Positions 17,583-28,116 of a DNA stretch of 64,000 nt are shown piece by piece (position 1 is the stretch's first letter; every line of letters starts with the position of its first letter). The stretch lies in the NCBI RefSeq assembly GCF_004216575.1, contig NZ_SGWW01000005.1, positions 1-64,000 of the forward strand. Direction: 5' to 3'. Both the position numbers and the translations under genes were made by a program. The stretch is from Microcella putealis. Lineage in GTDB: Bacteria; Actinomycetota; Actinomycetes; Actinomycetales; Microbacteriaceae. The notes under the pieces were generated by a model that saw only the letters and a list, made by a program, of their open reading frames with translations, was not told the origin of the DNA and searched no databases.

Positions 17583-18260
17583 GTGTCTGTGCTCATCATT
17601 CCTGACTCCCCGTCCGGCTCCCCCGACCCCCGCGCGCTCGCCCCGCTGAGCGACGCCGAACTGCGCGCTGCCGCGCTCGATGGCGAGATCGTCTCTCTCG
17701 GCGACGCCTACCTGCCGATCGACGCTCCCGCGTTACCGGGTGATCGCGCCCGCTCGCTGGCGGCGCTGCGTGCCGACCCGCGGCTCTTCGCCGAACGGCG
17801 CAGCGCCGCGTGGGTGCACGGCTGGTGCGCCGAACCCGCGGCCGCCTCGGTCGCCGTGAACGTGGCCGCGCGGGTGCCGAGCGGTGTCCGCCGCCGAACA
17901 GGGGCGCGCGAGCTCGTGATCGACGACGGCGAGCTCGTCTTCTGCGGGGGCGTTCGCGTGACCAGTCCCCTCCGAACGCTGCTCGACCTCGCGCGCGAGC
18001 ACGACGATGACGTGTCTCTCGACGCGTTGACCGCCATTGTGGCGGCCTCGAGCATCCCCGTCGCCACCGTCCTCGCGAGCCTCGCCGCGGCGCGAGGCGC
18101 GCCCTACGTCACACGAGCGCGGCGGCGCCTGCTAGCCGTTGCTGACGCGATAGACGTCGTAGACCGCGTCGATGCGGCGCACCGCATTCAGCACTCGGTC
18201 GAGGTGGGTCACGTCACCCATTTCGAACACGAACTTCGAGATCGCCAAGCGGTCGCGTGA
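17583..18260 (+). CDS. AbiEi-like (type IV antitoxin-type) DNA-binding protein, function unknown
   Basis: This 225-residue protein resembles proteins annotated as AbiEi-type antitoxin or DUF559-neighbour proteins. It has an N-terminal helical region ([20 protein letters not shown]), then [12 protein letters not shown], and the characteristic [17 protein letters not shown]. No cognate AbiEii nucleotidyltransferase is next to it, so it is not evidently a toxin–antitoxin pair. I chose the GTG at 17583 because the frame upstream is unlike the family. Its last 129 bases overlap the 3' end of rel on the opposite strand, so the C-terminal tail may be a recent run-on. Function is not assigned. Confidence 0.6.
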   Translation: MSVLIIPDSPSGSPDPRALAPLSDAELRAAALDGEIVSLGDAYLPIDAPALPGDRARSLAALRADPRLFAERRSAAWVHGWCAEPAAASVAVNVAARVPSGVRRRTGARELVIDDGELVFCGGVRVTSPLRTLLDLAREHDDDVSLDALTAIVAASSIPVATVLASLAAARGAPYVTRARRRLLAVADAIDVVDRVDAAHRIQHSVEVGHVTHFEHELRDRQAVA

Positions 18261-20390
18261 GGTGTTGACGCTCGCCGACAGGATGTTGACGTGGTGCTCA
18301 GACAGCACCCGCGTGACGTCCGATAGCAGCCCGCTGCGATCAAGCGCCTCGACCTGAATCTGCACGAGGAAGACGCTCTTCTTGGTGGGGGCCCACTCGA
18401 CCTCGATCATGCGGTCGGGTTCGGTCAGCAGGTTCTGCACGTTGGTGCAGTCACCACGGTGCACGCTGACGCCCTGGCCGCGTGTGATGAAGCCGACGAT
18501 CTCGTCGCCCGGCACGGGCGTGCAGCATTTTGCGAGCTTGACGAGGATGTCGGGCGCACCGCGCACCAGGATGCCCGAATCGCTCGTGCGGACGGGTGTG
18601 CGCTGGCGGGTGGGCACGCTGAACGGCTCATCGTCAGACTCTGCCTCGACGTGAATCGCGGCGAGAATCTTCTCGATCACCGACTGCGTCGAAATGTGGC
18701 CTTCGCCCACTGCGGCGTAGAGCGCATCCACCGTCTCGTAGCGCAGCGTGGCCGCGACCTGCGCGACGACATCGTGCGACATCATGCGCTGCAGCGGGAG
18801 GTTCTGCTTGCGCATTGCCCGGGCGATCGCGTCTTTGCCCTGCTCGATCGCCTCGTCGCGGCGCTCCTTCGTGAACCATTGCCGAATCTTCGACTTCGCG
18901 CGAGTCGACGTAACGAAGTTCAGCCAGTCGTGGCTCGGGCCCGCGTCGGGGTTCTTCGACGTGAAGACTTCGACGGTGTCGCCGCTGGCGAGCGTGGAGT
19001 CGAGGGGCATGAGGCGACCGTTGACCTTCGCACCCATCGTGCGGTGTCCGATCTCGGTGTGCACCGCGTAGGCGAAGTCGACCGGGGTTGCGCCGGAGGG
19101 CAAACCGATCACCTTGCCCTGAGGAGTGAAGACGTAGACCTCTTTCGCGCCGATCTCGTAGCGCAGGGTGTCGAGGAACTCACCGGGGTCGGCGGTCTCG
19201 GCCTGCCAGTCGGAGATGTGCTTGAGCCACGCCATGTCGGTGTCGTGGCCGAGCAGGGAGCGCTCATCGCTCTTGCCACCCGACGCCACGCGCTCTTTGT
19301 ACGCCCAGTGGGCGGCGACGCCGAACTCGGCCCGCTGATGCATCTCGTGCGTGCGAATCTGTAGCTCGACGGGGCGCCCGCCCGGGCCGAACACGGTCGT
19401 GTGCAGCGACTGGTACAGGTTGAACTTCGGCGTCGCGATGTAGTCCTTGAATCGCCCGGGCATGGGGCTCCACCGAGCGTGCACAGCACCGAGAGCCGCA
19501 TAGCAGTCGCGGATGGAACTGACGAGGATGCGCACTCCGGTGAGGTCATAAATGTCGTCGAAGTCGCGCCCTCGGTGCACCATCTTTTGGTAGATCGAGT
19601 AGTACTGCTTCGGTCGGCCGGCGACCTGGGCCTTGATCTTGGCCTGGCGAAGGTCGCCGTTCACGACGTCGATGACCTGCTGAACGAACTTCTCCCGCTC
19701 GGGGGTGCGGTTCTTGACCAGGCTTTCGATCTCGACGTACAGCTTCGGGTGCAGCACGGCAAACGAGAGGTCTTCGAGCTCCCACTTGATGGTCTGAATT
19801 CCCAGGCGGTGCGCGAGCGGCGTGTAGATCTCGAGCGTTTCCTGCGCCTTGCGCTTGGCGGAATCGCCCTCAACGAAGCCCCACGTGCGCGCGTTGTGCA
19901 GTCGGTCGGCCAGCTTGATGACCAGCACGCGGATGTCTTTCGACATCGCCACGATCATCTTGCGCACCGTCTCGGCCTGCGCAGAGTCGCCGTACTTCAC
20001 CTTGTCGAGCTTGGTGACGCCGTCGACGAGCATCGCGACCTCGTCACCGAACTCGGCGCGCACCTGGTCAAGGGTGTAGTCGGTGTCTTCCACGGTGTCG
20101 TGCAACAGCGCGGCGGAGAGGGTCTTCACCCCGAGACCGAGCTCGGCCAGAATCTGGGCGACGGCGAGCGGATGCGTGATGTACGGCTCACCGCTCTTGC
20201 GCTTCTGGCCCTCGTGGGCGCGTTCGGCGACGCGGTATGCGCGCTCAAGGAAGGCGATGTCAGCCTTCGGGTGCTGCGCCCGAACAGTGCGATACAGCGT
20301 GTCGAGCGCGCCGGTCGACTGCGACCGCGAGAACAAGCGCGGCAGCAGCGAGCGCAACGGCGGTGCTGTGCTCTGCGTCACCTCGGTCAT
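18132..20390 (-). CDS. rel: Bifunctional (p)ppGpp synthetase/hydrolase Rel
   Basis: This 752-residue enzyme makes and degrades (p)ppGpp in the stringent response. The hydrolase HD domain has [13 protein letters not shown] and [11 protein letters not shown]. The synthetase domain has [20 protein letters not shown] and [24 protein letters not shown] domain ([20 protein letters not shown]), a helical/zinc-finger region ([18 protein letters not shown]) and a C-terminal ACT domain follow. Both catalytic domains look intact, so it should be the main bifunctional enzyme. It lies downstream of the secDF genes. Its 3' end is overlapped by an opposing gene. Confidence 0.96.
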   Translation of the reverse strand: MTEVTQSTAPPLRSLLPRLFSRSQSTGALDTLYRTVRAQHPKADIAFLERAYRVAERAHEGQKRKSGEPYITHPLAVAQILAELGLGVKTLSAALLHDTVEDTDYTLDQVRAEFGDEVAMLVDGVTKLDKVKYGDSAQAETVRKMIVAMSKDIRVLVIKLADRLHNARTWGFVEGDSAKRKAQETLEIYTPLAHRLGIQTIKWELEDLSFAVLHPKLYVEIESLVKNRTPEREKFVQQVIDVVNGDLRQAKIKAQVAGRPKQYYSIYQKMVHRGRDFDDIYDLTGVRILVSSIRDCYAALGAVHARWSPMPGRFKDYIATPKFNLYQSLHTTVFGPGGRPVELQIRTHEMHQRAEFGVAAHWAYKERVASGGKSDERSLLGHDTDMAWLKHISDWQAETADPGEFLDTLRYEIGAKEVYVFTPQGKVIGLPSGATPVDFAYAVHTEIGHRTMGAKVNGRLMPLDSTLASGDTVEVFTSKNPDAGPSHDWLNFVTSTRAKSKIRQWFTKERRDEAIEQGKDAIARAMRKQNLPLQRMMSHDVVAQVAATLRYETVDALYAAVGEGHISTQSVIEKILAAIHVEAESDDEPFSVPTRQRTPVRTSDSGILVRGAPDILVKLAKCCTPVPGDEIVGFITRGQGVSVHRGDCTNVQNLLTEPDRMIEVEWAPTKKSVFLVQIQVEALDRSGLLSDVTRVLSEHHVNILSASVNTSRDRLAISKFVFEMGDVTHLDRVLNAVRRIDAVYDVYRVSNG

Positions 20391-20431
20391 GCGAAGCCTC
20401 CGCTGTGCAGTCTACGAGGTGCGGTCGGGCG

Positions 20432-21442
20432 TCAGCGCACGGCCCCCGACTCGGGGTGCGGCGCCTTCTTGCGCGTTCCCTGCTTCTTGACCTCGGGCTC
20501 GTTCGAGCGCAGCTGCACGTACAGCGGCGCCGCGATGAAGATCGACGAGTAAGTACCGACGATGGTGCCGACGGTGAGCGCCAGAGCAATGTCGCGCAGG
20601 GTGCCCGCACCGAGCAGCAGCGAGCCGATGAAGAGGATCGCGGCGGTCGGCAGAACCGCGACGACCGAGGTGTTGATCGAACGCACGATGGTCTGGTTCA
20701 CGCCGAGGTTGACCGATTGCGCGAAGGTGCGTCGTGATTCAGCGCCGTCTTCGGCCGTGTTCTCGCGCACCTTGTCGAACACCACGACCGTGTCGTAGAG
20801 CGAGTACGACAGGATCGTGAGGAAGCCGATGACGGCGGCGGGCGTGATCTCGAAACCGAGCGCGCCGTACAGGCCCGCCGTGAGCACCACGTCGTGGATC
20901 AGGGCAACACCGGCGGCGACGACCATCTTCCAGGTGCGGAAGTAGATGGTCATGATGACGCTGACGAAGGCGAAGAACACGAGCAGAGCGATGATCGCCT
21001 GGCGCGTGATGTCTTGCCCCCAGCTCGCGCCGATGAACGACGAGGTGACCTGATCGACGGGAACATCGAACGCCTCGGCGAGTTCGGCTCGCAGCTCATT
21101 CGTCGCCTCGGGCGTCAGCTGGTCGGTCTGTACACGCACGGAGTCGGTGCCGACCGTCGAGACGCGCGGGTTGCTGCCTTCGACATTCGCGTTGACCACG
21201 TCGGTGGCGAGCGCCGTGGCGGCCGTCGCGTCCTCGACGACGAGCGAGGCCTCGGACACGCGGAACTCGCTGCCGCCGCGGAACTCAATGCCGAAGACAA
21301 ATCCGCCGCGCAGGGCGGTGAACCCGATGGCGAGCAGCAGAAGGACGGCGGCGATGCCGTACCAGAGCTTGCTACGGCCGACGATGTCGATCGACTTCTC
21401 GCCCGTGTACAGGCCATTGCCGAAGCGGGTGAGCATGCTCAT
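20432..21442 (-). CDS. secF: Protein translocase subunit SecF
   Basis: SecF (336 residues) works with SecD to pull preproteins through SecYEG using the proton gradient. It has one N-terminal transmembrane helix, the first extracytoplasmic domain opening with FGIEFRGGSEFRV, and a C-terminal five-helix bundle containing TPAAVIGFLTILSYSLYDTVVVFDKVRE. The start MSMLTRFGNGLYTGEKS at 21442 overlaps the secD stop by four bases (ATGA). A charged cytosolic tail (VKKQGTRKKAPHPESGAVR) ends the protein. Confidence 0.95.
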   Translation of the reverse strand: MSMLTRFGNGLYTGEKSIDIVGRSKLWYGIAAVLLLLAIGFTALRGGFVFGIEFRGGSEFRVSEASLVVEDATAATALATDVVNANVEGSNPRVSTVGTDSVRVQTDQLTPEATNELRAELAEAFDVPVDQVTSSFIGASWGQDITRQAIIALLVFFAFVSVIMTIYFRTWKMVVAAGVALIHDVVLTAGLYGALGFEITPAAVIGFLTILSYSLYDTVVVFDKVRENTAEDGAESRRTFAQSVNLGVNQTIVRSINTSVVAVLPTAAILFIGSLLLGAGTLRDIALALTVGTIVGTYSSIFIAAPLYVQLRSNEPEVKKQGTRKKAPHPESGAVR

Positions 21443-23256
21443 CGGGCGTCCTTCTTCCCTGCGTTGTCGGCCTCCGCGGCCTTGCGCTCGGCAATCGTCT
21501 GGCGGCGCTGCGCCTCCCGCGTGCTGCCGGCGTTTTTCTTTTGCGTCGCGACGGGAGCGCGGAACTGCGCACGCCCGCGGTACACCGCGCCGAGTGCCTT
21601 CGGGTCGAGACCCGACATCGGGTGACCCGAGCTGAAGAACGGCGTTCGAGCCACGAGCCGCAGCACGGGGTAGGTCATGAGCGACACGATGACGAGGTTG
21701 ATCACCGACATCACACCGAGGGTGAACGCAAAGCCGCGCACGTTGCCGACAGCAAGCACGTAGAGCACGATCGAGCCGGTCAAGCTGATGACGTTCGAAA
21801 TCAGGATCGTGCGGAAGGCGCGCTTCCAACCGGCTTCGACCGCCGACTCGATTCCACGGCCGTCGCGCAGCTCGTCTCGCACACGCTCGAAGTACACGAT
21901 GAAGGCGTCGGCGATGACACCCACCGAGATGATCAGACCCGCGACACCCGCAAGTGACAGGCGGTAGCCCTGCTGATTCGAGAGGTACAGGATCACGAAG
22001 TACGAGAGCACTGCGGCGACCATGAGGCTCGCGATAATCACGCCGCCGAGAGCGCGGTACTGCACGAGCGCGTAGCCCATCACCAGCAGCAGACCGATGA
22101 CACCCGCGATGATGCCGCTCTCGAGCTGCGAGATGCCGAGGGTGGCCGAGATGTTCTCCTGGCTCTGCAGCTCAAAGCCGATGGGCAGCGCACCGAAGCG
22201 CAGCTGGTCGGCGAGAGTCTGCGCGGTGTCCTGCGTGAACGAGCCGCTGATCTGCGGGCGGCCATCCGTGATGGCGCTGATTGTCCGGGGCGCGCTGATG
22301 ACGTTGCCATCGAGCACGATGGCGAACTGGTTTTGGATGCCCTGCAGGGCGACCAAACGCTCGGTCACCTCGCGGAACTGCTGGGTGCCCTCGCCGTCGA
22401 ACTCGATGAACACACCCCACTCGTTCGAGGTGACGCCGGTCGAGGACGCAACGAGCCCGGCGGTGGCGTCGGTGATGCTCGAGCCCTCAACCTCGGCCGG
22501 GCCAAGGATGTACTTGACGAGACCATCGGCGTCACACGTCACCAGCGGCTCATCCAACGGAGCCACATTGGTACCGAGCTCCTCGAGATTCGCGCAGTCG
22601 AGCTCATCGAATGCCTGCTGGATCTCCGGAGTGATCCAGTTGAGGTCGCTCGCGTTCGTCGGCTCGGGCTGCGGCGTCTGCTCAACCGGCGCCTCCTCGG
22701 CGGGCTCCGTATCCCCCGTGTCGGTGGTCGACACGGTCTGAGCCGTCACGCCATCGAAGCCCGACGCCGCGGGGCTTTCGGAGGTCTCGGGCTCGGGGCT
22801 CGTCGACGGGGCAGGCGTGTCCCCCTCAGCGGGGTCAGCCGGGTTGAGCGCCGAGTTCGACGCGGTGTCGGCCGCGAGCACGGCGCGGAAGTCGAGACGC
22901 GCGGCCGACTGAATGCGGTCGATCGTTGACTGATCAGGGGTGCCGGGGATCGCGACGACGATATTGCGGCCACCCTGCGTCGTGATCTCGGCTTCGGTGA
23001 CACCGCCCGCATCCACGCGCTGACGGATGATCCCGACAGCCTGGTCGAGCTGCTCCTGGGTGACCTCCGCGGTCTCTTCGAGCTGCGGCTCGAGGATCAG
23101 CTGCGTACCGCCCTGCAGGTCGAGGGCAAGGCGCGGGGTCCACTGGCCCTCATTCCAAATGACGCTCGCCGCATTCGCCGACACAAGGCCGATGATGATG
23201 ACAAGCAGCCACACGAGGGAGCGCACAGCTTTGCGCTCGGGCGTCGTTCTAGCCAC
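21439..23256 (-). CDS. secD: Protein translocase subunit SecD
   Basis: SecD (605 residues) has one N-terminal helix, a large extracytoplasmic P1 domain opening with LALDLQGGTQLILEPQ, and a C-terminal helix bundle with YRLSLAGVAGLIISVGVIAD and VIYFERVRDELR-like sequence (here FIVYFERVRDELRDGRG). Residues about 130–195 are an insertion rich in Pro, Thr, Ser and Glu, a disordered loop typical of actinobacterial SecD. The start is GTG. The gene follows yajC and precedes secF. Confidence 0.95.
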   Translation of the reverse strand: MARTTPERKAVRSLVWLLVIIIGLVSANAASVIWNEGQWTPRLALDLQGGTQLILEPQLEETAEVTQEQLDQAVGIIRQRVDAGGVTEAEITTQGGRNIVVAIPGTPDQSTIDRIQSAARLDFRAVLAADTASNSALNPADPAEGDTPAPSTSPEPETSESPAASGFDGVTAQTVSTTDTGDTEPAEEAPVEQTPQPEPTNASDLNWITPEIQQAFDELDCANLEELGTNVAPLDEPLVTCDADGLVKYILGPAEVEGSSITDATAGLVASSTGVTSNEWGVFIEFDGEGTQQFREVTERLVALQGIQNQFAIVLDGNVISAPRTISAITDGRPQISGSFTQDTAQTLADQLRFGALPIGFELQSQENISATLGISQLESGIIAGVIGLLLVMGYALVQYRALGGVIIASLMVAAVLSYFVILYLSNQQGYRLSLAGVAGLIISVGVIADAFIVYFERVRDELRDGRGIESAVEAGWKRAFRTILISNVISLTGSIVLYVLAVGNVRGFAFTLGVMSVINLVIVSLMTYPVLRLVARTPFFSSGHPMSGLDPKALGAVYRGRAQFRAPVATQKKNAGSTREAQRRQTIAERKAAEADNAGKKDAR

Positions 23257-23333
23257 GGAGGTTACTCATTTCTCGGGGGTGGTGGAGCGGGGTGTCGAAA
23301 CCCCGCCGCCCGGCTGCGCAGCGTCGCGCAGGG

Positions 23334-23711
23334 TCAGTCGTCGGTCTTCTTGGTCTCGCGGCCGGGGTCGACGCTCGACTCGTTCAGCCGCGGGGCAGCC
23401 TCGTCGATGACCGGAGCGTGCTCGTCGAGCTCGTCCGCCGAGTCAGCCACGGTGTCCTCGACGACGCGCGCAAGCGTCTGACGGTGCACGCGAATGGTGC
23501 TGCCCGGCGAGACCTCGATGGTGGCGATGTTCGCGTCCTCATCAAGGGCGACGAGGGTGCCAAACAGACCGAAGTTCGTCATCACCTCAGCGCCCGGCAC
23601 CATCTTGTTCTGCAGCTGCTCCATGTCGGCGCGACGCTTGCGCGAGTTGCGCACCATGAAGAAGATCAGCAGGCCGAGAACGCCCAGCATGACGATTTCG
23701 AGGGGACCCAT
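23334..23711 (-). CDS. yajC: Preprotein translocase subunit YajC
   Basis: This 125-residue protein belongs to the SecDF–YajC accessory complex. It has a single N-terminal transmembrane helix (PLEIVMLGVLGLLIFFMV), then the YajC core RNSRKRRADMEQLQNKMVPG and GAEVMTNFGLFGTLVALDED. An acidic C-terminal tail is typical of actinobacterial members. It lies 69 bases after ruvB and 77 before secD on the same strand, the usual order. Confidence 0.93.
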   Translation of the reverse strand: MGPLEIVMLGVLGLLIFFMVRNSRKRRADMEQLQNKMVPGAEVMTNFGLFGTLVALDEDANIATIEVSPGSTIRVHRQTLARVVEDTVADSADELDEHAPVIDEAAPRLNESSVDPGRETKKTDD

Positions 23712-23780
23712 GACTACCTTTCCGGGGGGAATATGACGGCACGCACGGCGGAGCAGAGCCCCGCGGCGGCCTGCCGACCA

Positions 23781-24806
23781 CTATAGGTCATCGATGAGCC
23801 CCGGCTGCGGCCCCGCCTGCGGGCTGAGGCCCAGGTGCGTCCAGGCACGGGCCGTCGCAATGCGGCCGCGCGGGCTGCGCGTGACGAGGCCCGTGCGCAC
23901 GAGGAAGGGTTCGACGACGGCCTCGATCGTCTCGGCCTCCTCCCCCACGGTGACCGCGAGGGTCGACAGGCCAACGGGTCCGCCGCCGAATCGTTCGACG
24001 ATGGCCGACAGCACCGCGCGGTCGAGGCGGTCAAGGCCGTGCTCGTCGACGTCGTACAGCTCGAGTGCGGCGCGCACCGCAGAGTGATCGGCCGCCCCAC
24101 CGTGCACAAGGGCGTAGTCGCGCACGCGCCGAAGCAGGCGGTTGGCGATGCGTGGGGTGCCGCGCGAACGTCCCGCGATCTCGGTGAGCGCATCCGAACC
24201 GATGGCGAGCCCGATGAGCGCCGCAGCGCGCTCGAGGACGCGATGCAGCTCGTCTGTCTCGTAGAACTCGAGGTGCGCGGTGAAGCCAAAACGGTCGCGC
24301 AAAGGGTTCGGCAAGAGGCCAGCCCGGGTAGTCGCCCCCACCAGCGTGAACGGCGCCAATTCGAGGGGGATGCTCGTCGCCCCGGCGCCCTTACCGACCA
24401 TGATGTCGACGCGAAAGTCCTCCATCGCGAGATACAGCATCTCCTCCGCGCTGCGCGCCATGCGGTGGATCTCGTCGATGAACAGCACCTCGCCCGGCAC
24501 GAGGGACGACAGCACCGCAGCGAGGTCGCCGGCGTGCTGGATGGCCGGCCCGCTCGTCATCCGTAGCGGGCGGTTGCCCTCGTGGGCGACGATCATGGCG
24601 AGCGTCGTCTTGCCGAGACCGGGCGGGCCGGCGAGCAGGATGTGGTCGGGCGCGCGGTTCTGCAGCGTGGCGGCGTTGAGCAGCAGTTCGAGCTGACCGC
24701 GCACCTTCTGCTGTCCGACGAACTCGGCGAGCGAGGCGGGCCGCAGTGCCCCCTCGAACGCGAGGTCGTCGCCGGCGGCCTCGGGCTGCAGCACGTCGTC
24801 GGTCAT
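23781..24806 (-). CDS. ruvB: Holliday junction branch migration helicase RuvB
   Basis: RuvB (341 residues) is the hexameric AAA+ motor that drives branch migration with RuvA. The start [20 protein letters not shown] precedes [20 protein letters not shown]. Walker A is [13 protein letters not shown] (about residues 62–74), Walker B is [19 protein letters not shown], and sensor 1 is [20 protein letters not shown]. The arginine finger and winged-helix domain ([14 protein letters not shown]) are present. It overlaps the end of ruvA by four bases. Confidence 0.97.
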   Translation of the reverse strand: MTDDVLQPEAAGDDLAFEGALRPASLAEFVGQQKVRGQLELLLNAATLQNRAPDHILLAGPPGLGKTTLAMIVAHEGNRPLRMTSGPAIQHAGDLAAVLSSLVPGEVLFIDEIHRMARSAEEMLYLAMEDFRVDIMVGKGAGATSIPLELAPFTLVGATTRAGLLPNPLRDRFGFTAHLEFYETDELHRVLERAAALIGLAIGSDALTEIAGRSRGTPRIANRLLRRVRDYALVHGGAADHSAVRAALELYDVDEHGLDRLDRAVLSAIVERFGGGPVGLSTLAVTVGEEAETIEAVVEPFLVRTGLVTRSPRGRIATARAWTHLGLSPQAGPQPGLIDDL

Positions 24807-25447
24807 GAGCGACCCCCGGCGGGCCCGAGTTCGGCGAGAGCCGTGCGCAGCAGCGCCGACAGACCGGGAAGAGGCGCGCCGTCGCCCACGTCCGCTCGCG
24901 CCGACTCGACGACCGCGGTGGCCGTGGCAACTGCGGTGCGCTCCGGCCAGCCGAGGCCGGTGAGCGCGGCCGCAAGCGCGGTGCGGGCCGCGCCATCGCT
25001 GTCGTTCGCGGGCGCCGTCGTGACGCTGGGCTGCGCTGCCGCCGACGGGGGCGCGATGCGGCCAGACAGCGACACGACGATGAGCTTGGCGGTCTTGGGG
25101 CCGATCCCACTCACGCGACGGAAGGGCGCATCGTCGCCGTCGGTGATTGCTCGGGCCGCCTCGTCGGGCGTCATCGCGCCGAGCACGCCGAGGGCCGACT
25201 TCGGCCCCACACCCGAGACGCTGCGCAACAGGTCAAAGAGCCCGAGCTCCAGCTCGTCGGCGAAGCCGTACAGACTCATGTCGTCTTCGCGCACGATGAG
25301 CGCGGTGTGCAGGCGCGTCTGCTCGCCGACGCGCAGCGACTGCGCAATGCGGGGGGCGATCGCAACGGCATAGCCGACCCCCTGCACATCGATGACGGCG
25401 CGACTGGAGGAGACGGCGATGACGGTTCCGTGGATGCTCGCGATCAC
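24803..25447 (-). CDS. ruvA: Holliday junction branch migration protein RuvA
   Basis: RuvA (214 residues) holds the four-way junction flat and loads RuvB. The OB-fold start [20 protein letters not shown] and the helix–hairpin–helix pairs [17 protein letters not shown] and [17 protein letters not shown] are diagnostic. Domain III, which contacts RuvB, follows an Ala-rich linker ([20 protein letters not shown]). The start is GTG. It overlaps ruvC and ruvB by four bases on each side. Confidence 0.96.
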   Translation of the reverse strand: MIASIHGTVIAVSSSRAVIDVQGVGYAVAIAPRIAQSLRVGEQTRLHTALIVREDDMSLYGFADELELGLFDLLRSVSGVGPKSALGVLGAMTPDEAARAITDGDDAPFRRVSGIGPKTAKLIVVSLSGRIAPPSAAAQPSVTTAPANDSDGAARTALAAALTGLGWPERTAVATATAVVESARADVGDGAPLPGLSALLRTALAELGPAGGRS

Positions 25448-26019
25448 TTCTCGAGCCTAGGGTTGCGGGCCGTGCGTTCCGCGTCACGCCACGCACGCTG
25501 GGCGGGAGTGAGCGCATCCGAGACGGACGCGGCGCCGGCGGGCGCGCCCCGCCAGCCGTGACAGATCGCGAGCGCGAGGGCGTCTGCCGCGTCGGCGGGC
25601 TTCGGGGGCGCGTCGAGGCGAAGGATGCGCTGCACCATCGCCGTCACCTGATTCTTGTCGGCACCGCCGTGGCCCGTGACGGCGGCCTTCACCTCGGTCG
25701 GCGTGTGCAGGGCCACCGTGAGCCCTCGCTCGGCGGCAGCCGCCAGCACCACGCCCGACGCCTGCGCCGTGCCCATCACGGTGCGAACGTTCTGCTGCGC
25801 GAACACCCGCTCGAGCGCCACTGCGTGCGGCGAGTGAACATCGAGCAGCGCAATGACCCCCAGCTGAATCGCGCGAACCCGCGCGGCCAGATCGAGCTCG
25901 TGCGAGGTGCGGATCACCTCGACGGCGACCAGCGTCGCGCGGCGGTCAGGGGCGATGTCGACGATGCCGACACCGCACCGGGTCAGCCCCGGGTCGACGC
26001 CGAGCACGCGCAGCGCCAC
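25444..26019 (-). CDS. ruvC: Crossover junction endodeoxyribonuclease RuvC
   Basis: RuvC (191 residues) resolves Holliday junctions by paired nicks. The first catalytic Asp lies in [16 protein letters not shown], the catalytic Glu in [19 protein letters not shown], and the last two Asp residues in [18 protein letters not shown]. The [16 protein letters not shown] loop is typical. The start is GTG. Its C-terminus is about 20 residues longer than in E. coli. It lies eight bases after the yebC stop. Confidence 0.96.
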   Translation of the reverse strand: MALRVLGVDPGLTRCGVGIVDIAPDRRATLVAVEVIRTSHELDLAARVRAIQLGVIALLDVHSPHAVALERVFAQQNVRTVMGTAQASGVVLAAAAERGLTVALHTPTEVKAAVTGHGGADKNQVTAMVQRILRLDAPPKPADAADALALAICHGWRGAPAGAASVSDALTPAQRAWRDAERTARNPRLEK

Positions 26020-26026
26020 GGCCCGC

Positions 26027-26791
26027 CTACTCGTCGTCAGCGTCGAGTTCGGCCCGCACCTCGGGGCTCAACTGCACGTTCGTGTACACGTTCTGCACGT
26101 CGTCGCTGTCTTCGAGCGCGTCGACGAGGCGGAATACCTTCCGCGCGGTCTCTGCGTCGGCCTCGACCTGGAGGTTCGCGACGAACTCGGCCTCGGCCGA
26201 GTCGTACTCGATGCCGGCTTCCTTCAGAGCGTTCCGAGCATCCAGCAGCTGCGAGGGGTCGGTCACGACCTCGAAACCGCCGCCCTGATCGATGACCTCC
26301 TCGGCACCCGCCTCCAACACGGCGAGCAGGATGTCGTCCTCGGTAACGCCGTCGTCTTTCGTGATCGCGATGACGCCCTTGCGGCTGAAGTTGTACGCGA
26401 CGCTGCCCGGGTCAGCCATCGTGCCGCCGTTGCGGGTCATGGCCGTGCGCACCTCGGCGGCCGCGCGGTTGCGGTTGTCGGTCAGACACTCGATGAGCAT
26501 CGCGACACCGCCGGGCGCGTAGCCCTCGTACATGATCGTTTGGTACTCGACGGCATCACCGGTGAGGCCCGCGCCGCGCTTAACGGCGCGGTCGATGTTG
26601 TCGTTCGGAACCGACGTCTTTTTGGCCTTCTGGATCGCGTCGGCGAGCGTCGGGTTGCCCGCCGGATCGGGCCCGCCGATCTTCGCGGCGACCTCGATGT
26701 TCTTGATCAGCTTGGCGAACGACTTGGCACGGCGGGCATCGATGACGGCCTTCTTATGCTTGGTCGTCGCCCACTTGGAATGGCCTGACAT
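26027..26791 (-). CDS. YebC/PmpR family protein
   Basis: This 254-residue protein belongs to the YebC family, members of which bind DNA as transcription regulators; some act on translating ribosomes at polyproline stretches. The start [20 protein letters not shown] is nearly invariant in the family, followed by [20 protein letters not shown]. The three-domain layout ends in [20 protein letters not shown]. The yebC–ruvC–ruvA–ruvB order is widely conserved. Whether this copy acts on DNA or on ribosomes cannot be told here. Confidence 0.94.
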   Translation of the reverse strand: MSGHSKWATTKHKKAVIDARRAKSFAKLIKNIEVAAKIGGPDPAGNPTLADAIQKAKKTSVPNDNIDRAVKRGAGLTGDAVEYQTIMYEGYAPGGVAMLIECLTDNRNRAAAEVRTAMTRNGGTMADPGSVAYNFSRKGVIAITKDDGVTEDDILLAVLEAGAEEVIDQGGGFEVVTDPSQLLDARNALKEAGIEYDSAEAEFVANLQVEADAETARKVFRLVDALEDSDDVQNVYTNVQLSPEVRAELDADDE

Positions 26792-26824
26792 GCGGCTCCT
26801 CTACTTGGGCGGTACCCGAGAAGT

Positions 26825-27436
26825 TTAGGGCAGGCGATCTCGGGCGACGCCGAGCCGGCGCAGTTCGAGCTCGGCGAGCGCGCGCACGGCGACGGTGTCG
26901 CGCGCGAGAATCGCGGCACCGGGGTCGGGGTGCACGCGGCCGAGCGCGCTGAGCCGGGTGGTCGCCAACGCCCGCAGCGCGAAGGTGTCGGCTCGCATTC
27001 CCGCCGCGATCATGCGCTCCGCCCGGCGGCGGCGCAGCACGAAAAGGGCCCGAGGCACGAGCCACACGAGAACAAGAACGGCGATGAGGCTGAGCGCCAC
27101 GAGCCAGCCCGCCGCGACGGCGAGCGACTCGACCGTGTCGACGACGGTCGTGCCCGTGCCGCTGACCGCATCTCCTGCCCCCGCCGCCGCGCGAAAGGGC
27201 CCGGCCACCGAATCGCCGATGAGCGGGATTGCCCCCAGGCGCTCGCCCGCGTCGACGAGACCGGCACTGATGGAGCCGCCCGCGGTCTCGAGCTGCCGCC
27301 CGAGCTCGGCGAGCGCGCGAATGGCGCCAACCACCGCGCTCGTGACGATGATCACACCCACGATGGCGAGAACACCGGCGATATCGGCAAGGATCTGCCG
27401 CAGGCGGTGGGCGGAGTATGCCGAGTAGAGCACCAT
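26825..27436 (-). CDS. Membrane protein of unknown function
   Basis: I do not recognise this 203-residue protein. A hydrophobic segment (about residues 15–40, LADIAGVLAIVGVIIVTSAV) and a second one (about 105–130, LAVAAGWLVALSLIAVLVLV) enclose a Gly/Ala-rich extracytoplasmic loop. The Arg-rich cytosolic tail contains RRRRAERMIAAGMRADTFAL. I prefer the ATG at 27436 over the GTG at 27442. It lies between pdxT and yebC on the same strand with an independent-looking gap on both sides. A topology of two helices with both ends inside is likely. Confidence 0.65.
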   Translation of the reverse strand: MVLYSAYSAHRLRQILADIAGVLAIVGVIIVTSAVVGAIRALAELGRQLETAGGSISAGLVDAGERLGAIPLIGDSVAGPFRAAAGAGDAVSGTGTTVVDTVESLAVAAGWLVALSLIAVLVLVWLVPRALFVLRRRRAERMIAAGMRADTFALRALATTRLSALGRVHPDPGAAILARDTVAVRALAELELRRLGVARDRLP

Positions 27437-27516
27437 GCGCACATGGTGGCGCGCACCGTAACCACCGCCGCCGCGACGCGCCGCGCGTCAGCTCGACGTG
27501 GTCGGGCCGCTGCGGC

Positions 27517-28116
27517 TCAACTCGTCGCGCGCACGGTCTGCAGGAAGCGCTCGTGAAAGCGCTGCTCGCCGCTCACCTCGGGGTGGAAGGAGGTGCCGAG
27601 CAGAGCGCCCTGCGCGATGGCCACAATGCGGCCGTCGTCCAGGCGCGCAAGCACCTCAACGTCGGGCCCGACCCGCTCGACGACGGGCGCGCGAATAAAC
27701 ACCGCGTGTACGGGATGCTCGCCGAGCGCCGGAATCGCCAGATCCGTTTCGAAGGAGTCGCTTTGGGTTCCGAAAGCGTTGCGGCGTACGGTCGCGTCGA
27801 ATCCGCCGAAGGTCTGCTGCCCGTCGATGCCGTCGACCAGTTCGTCCGCCAGCAGGATCAGGCCGGCGCACGTACCGTAGACGGGCATCCCGGCGGCGAT
27901 CCGTTCGCGAATGGCGTCGCGAACGCCGAAGATGCGCGACAGCTTGTCGATGACACTCGATTCGCCGCCCGGAATGACGAGCCCGGCGACCTGCTCCAGA
28001 TCGGCCACCGACCGCACCTCGCGCACGTCGGCTCCGAGCTCGCGCAGCGAGGCGACGTGCTCGCGCACGTCGCCCTGCAACGCAAGAACTCCGACGGGCG
28101 GCGTGCTACCAGCCAC
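27517..28116 (-). CDS. pdxT: Pyridoxal 5'-phosphate synthase glutaminase subunit
   Basis: PdxT (199 residues) releases ammonia from glutamine and channels it to PdxS for de novo PLP synthesis. It is a class I glutaminase with the catalytic Cys in [12 protein letters not shown] and the His/Glu pair in [17 protein letters not shown]. The family start [13 protein letters not shown] follows the GTG at 28116, which overlaps the end of pdxS by 11 bases. The upstream frame is pdxS out of phase. Partnership with pdxS is firm. Confidence 0.95.
   Translation of the reverse strand: MAGSTPPVGVLALQGDVREHVASLRELGADVREVRSVADLEQVAGLVIPGGESSVIDKLSRIFGVRDAIRERIAAGMPVYGTCAGLILLADELVDGIDGQQTFGGFDATVRRNAFGTQSDSFETDLAIPALGEHPVHAVFIRAPVVERVGPDVEVLARLDDGRIVAIAQGALLGTSFHPEVSGEQRFHERFLQTVRATS

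Noticed and set aside
17583-18260. Toxin–antitoxin pair (AbiE type)
   Set aside because: Only the AbiEi-like half is present. The neighbours are DUF349 and rel, and no nucleotidyltransferase toxin gene is nearby.
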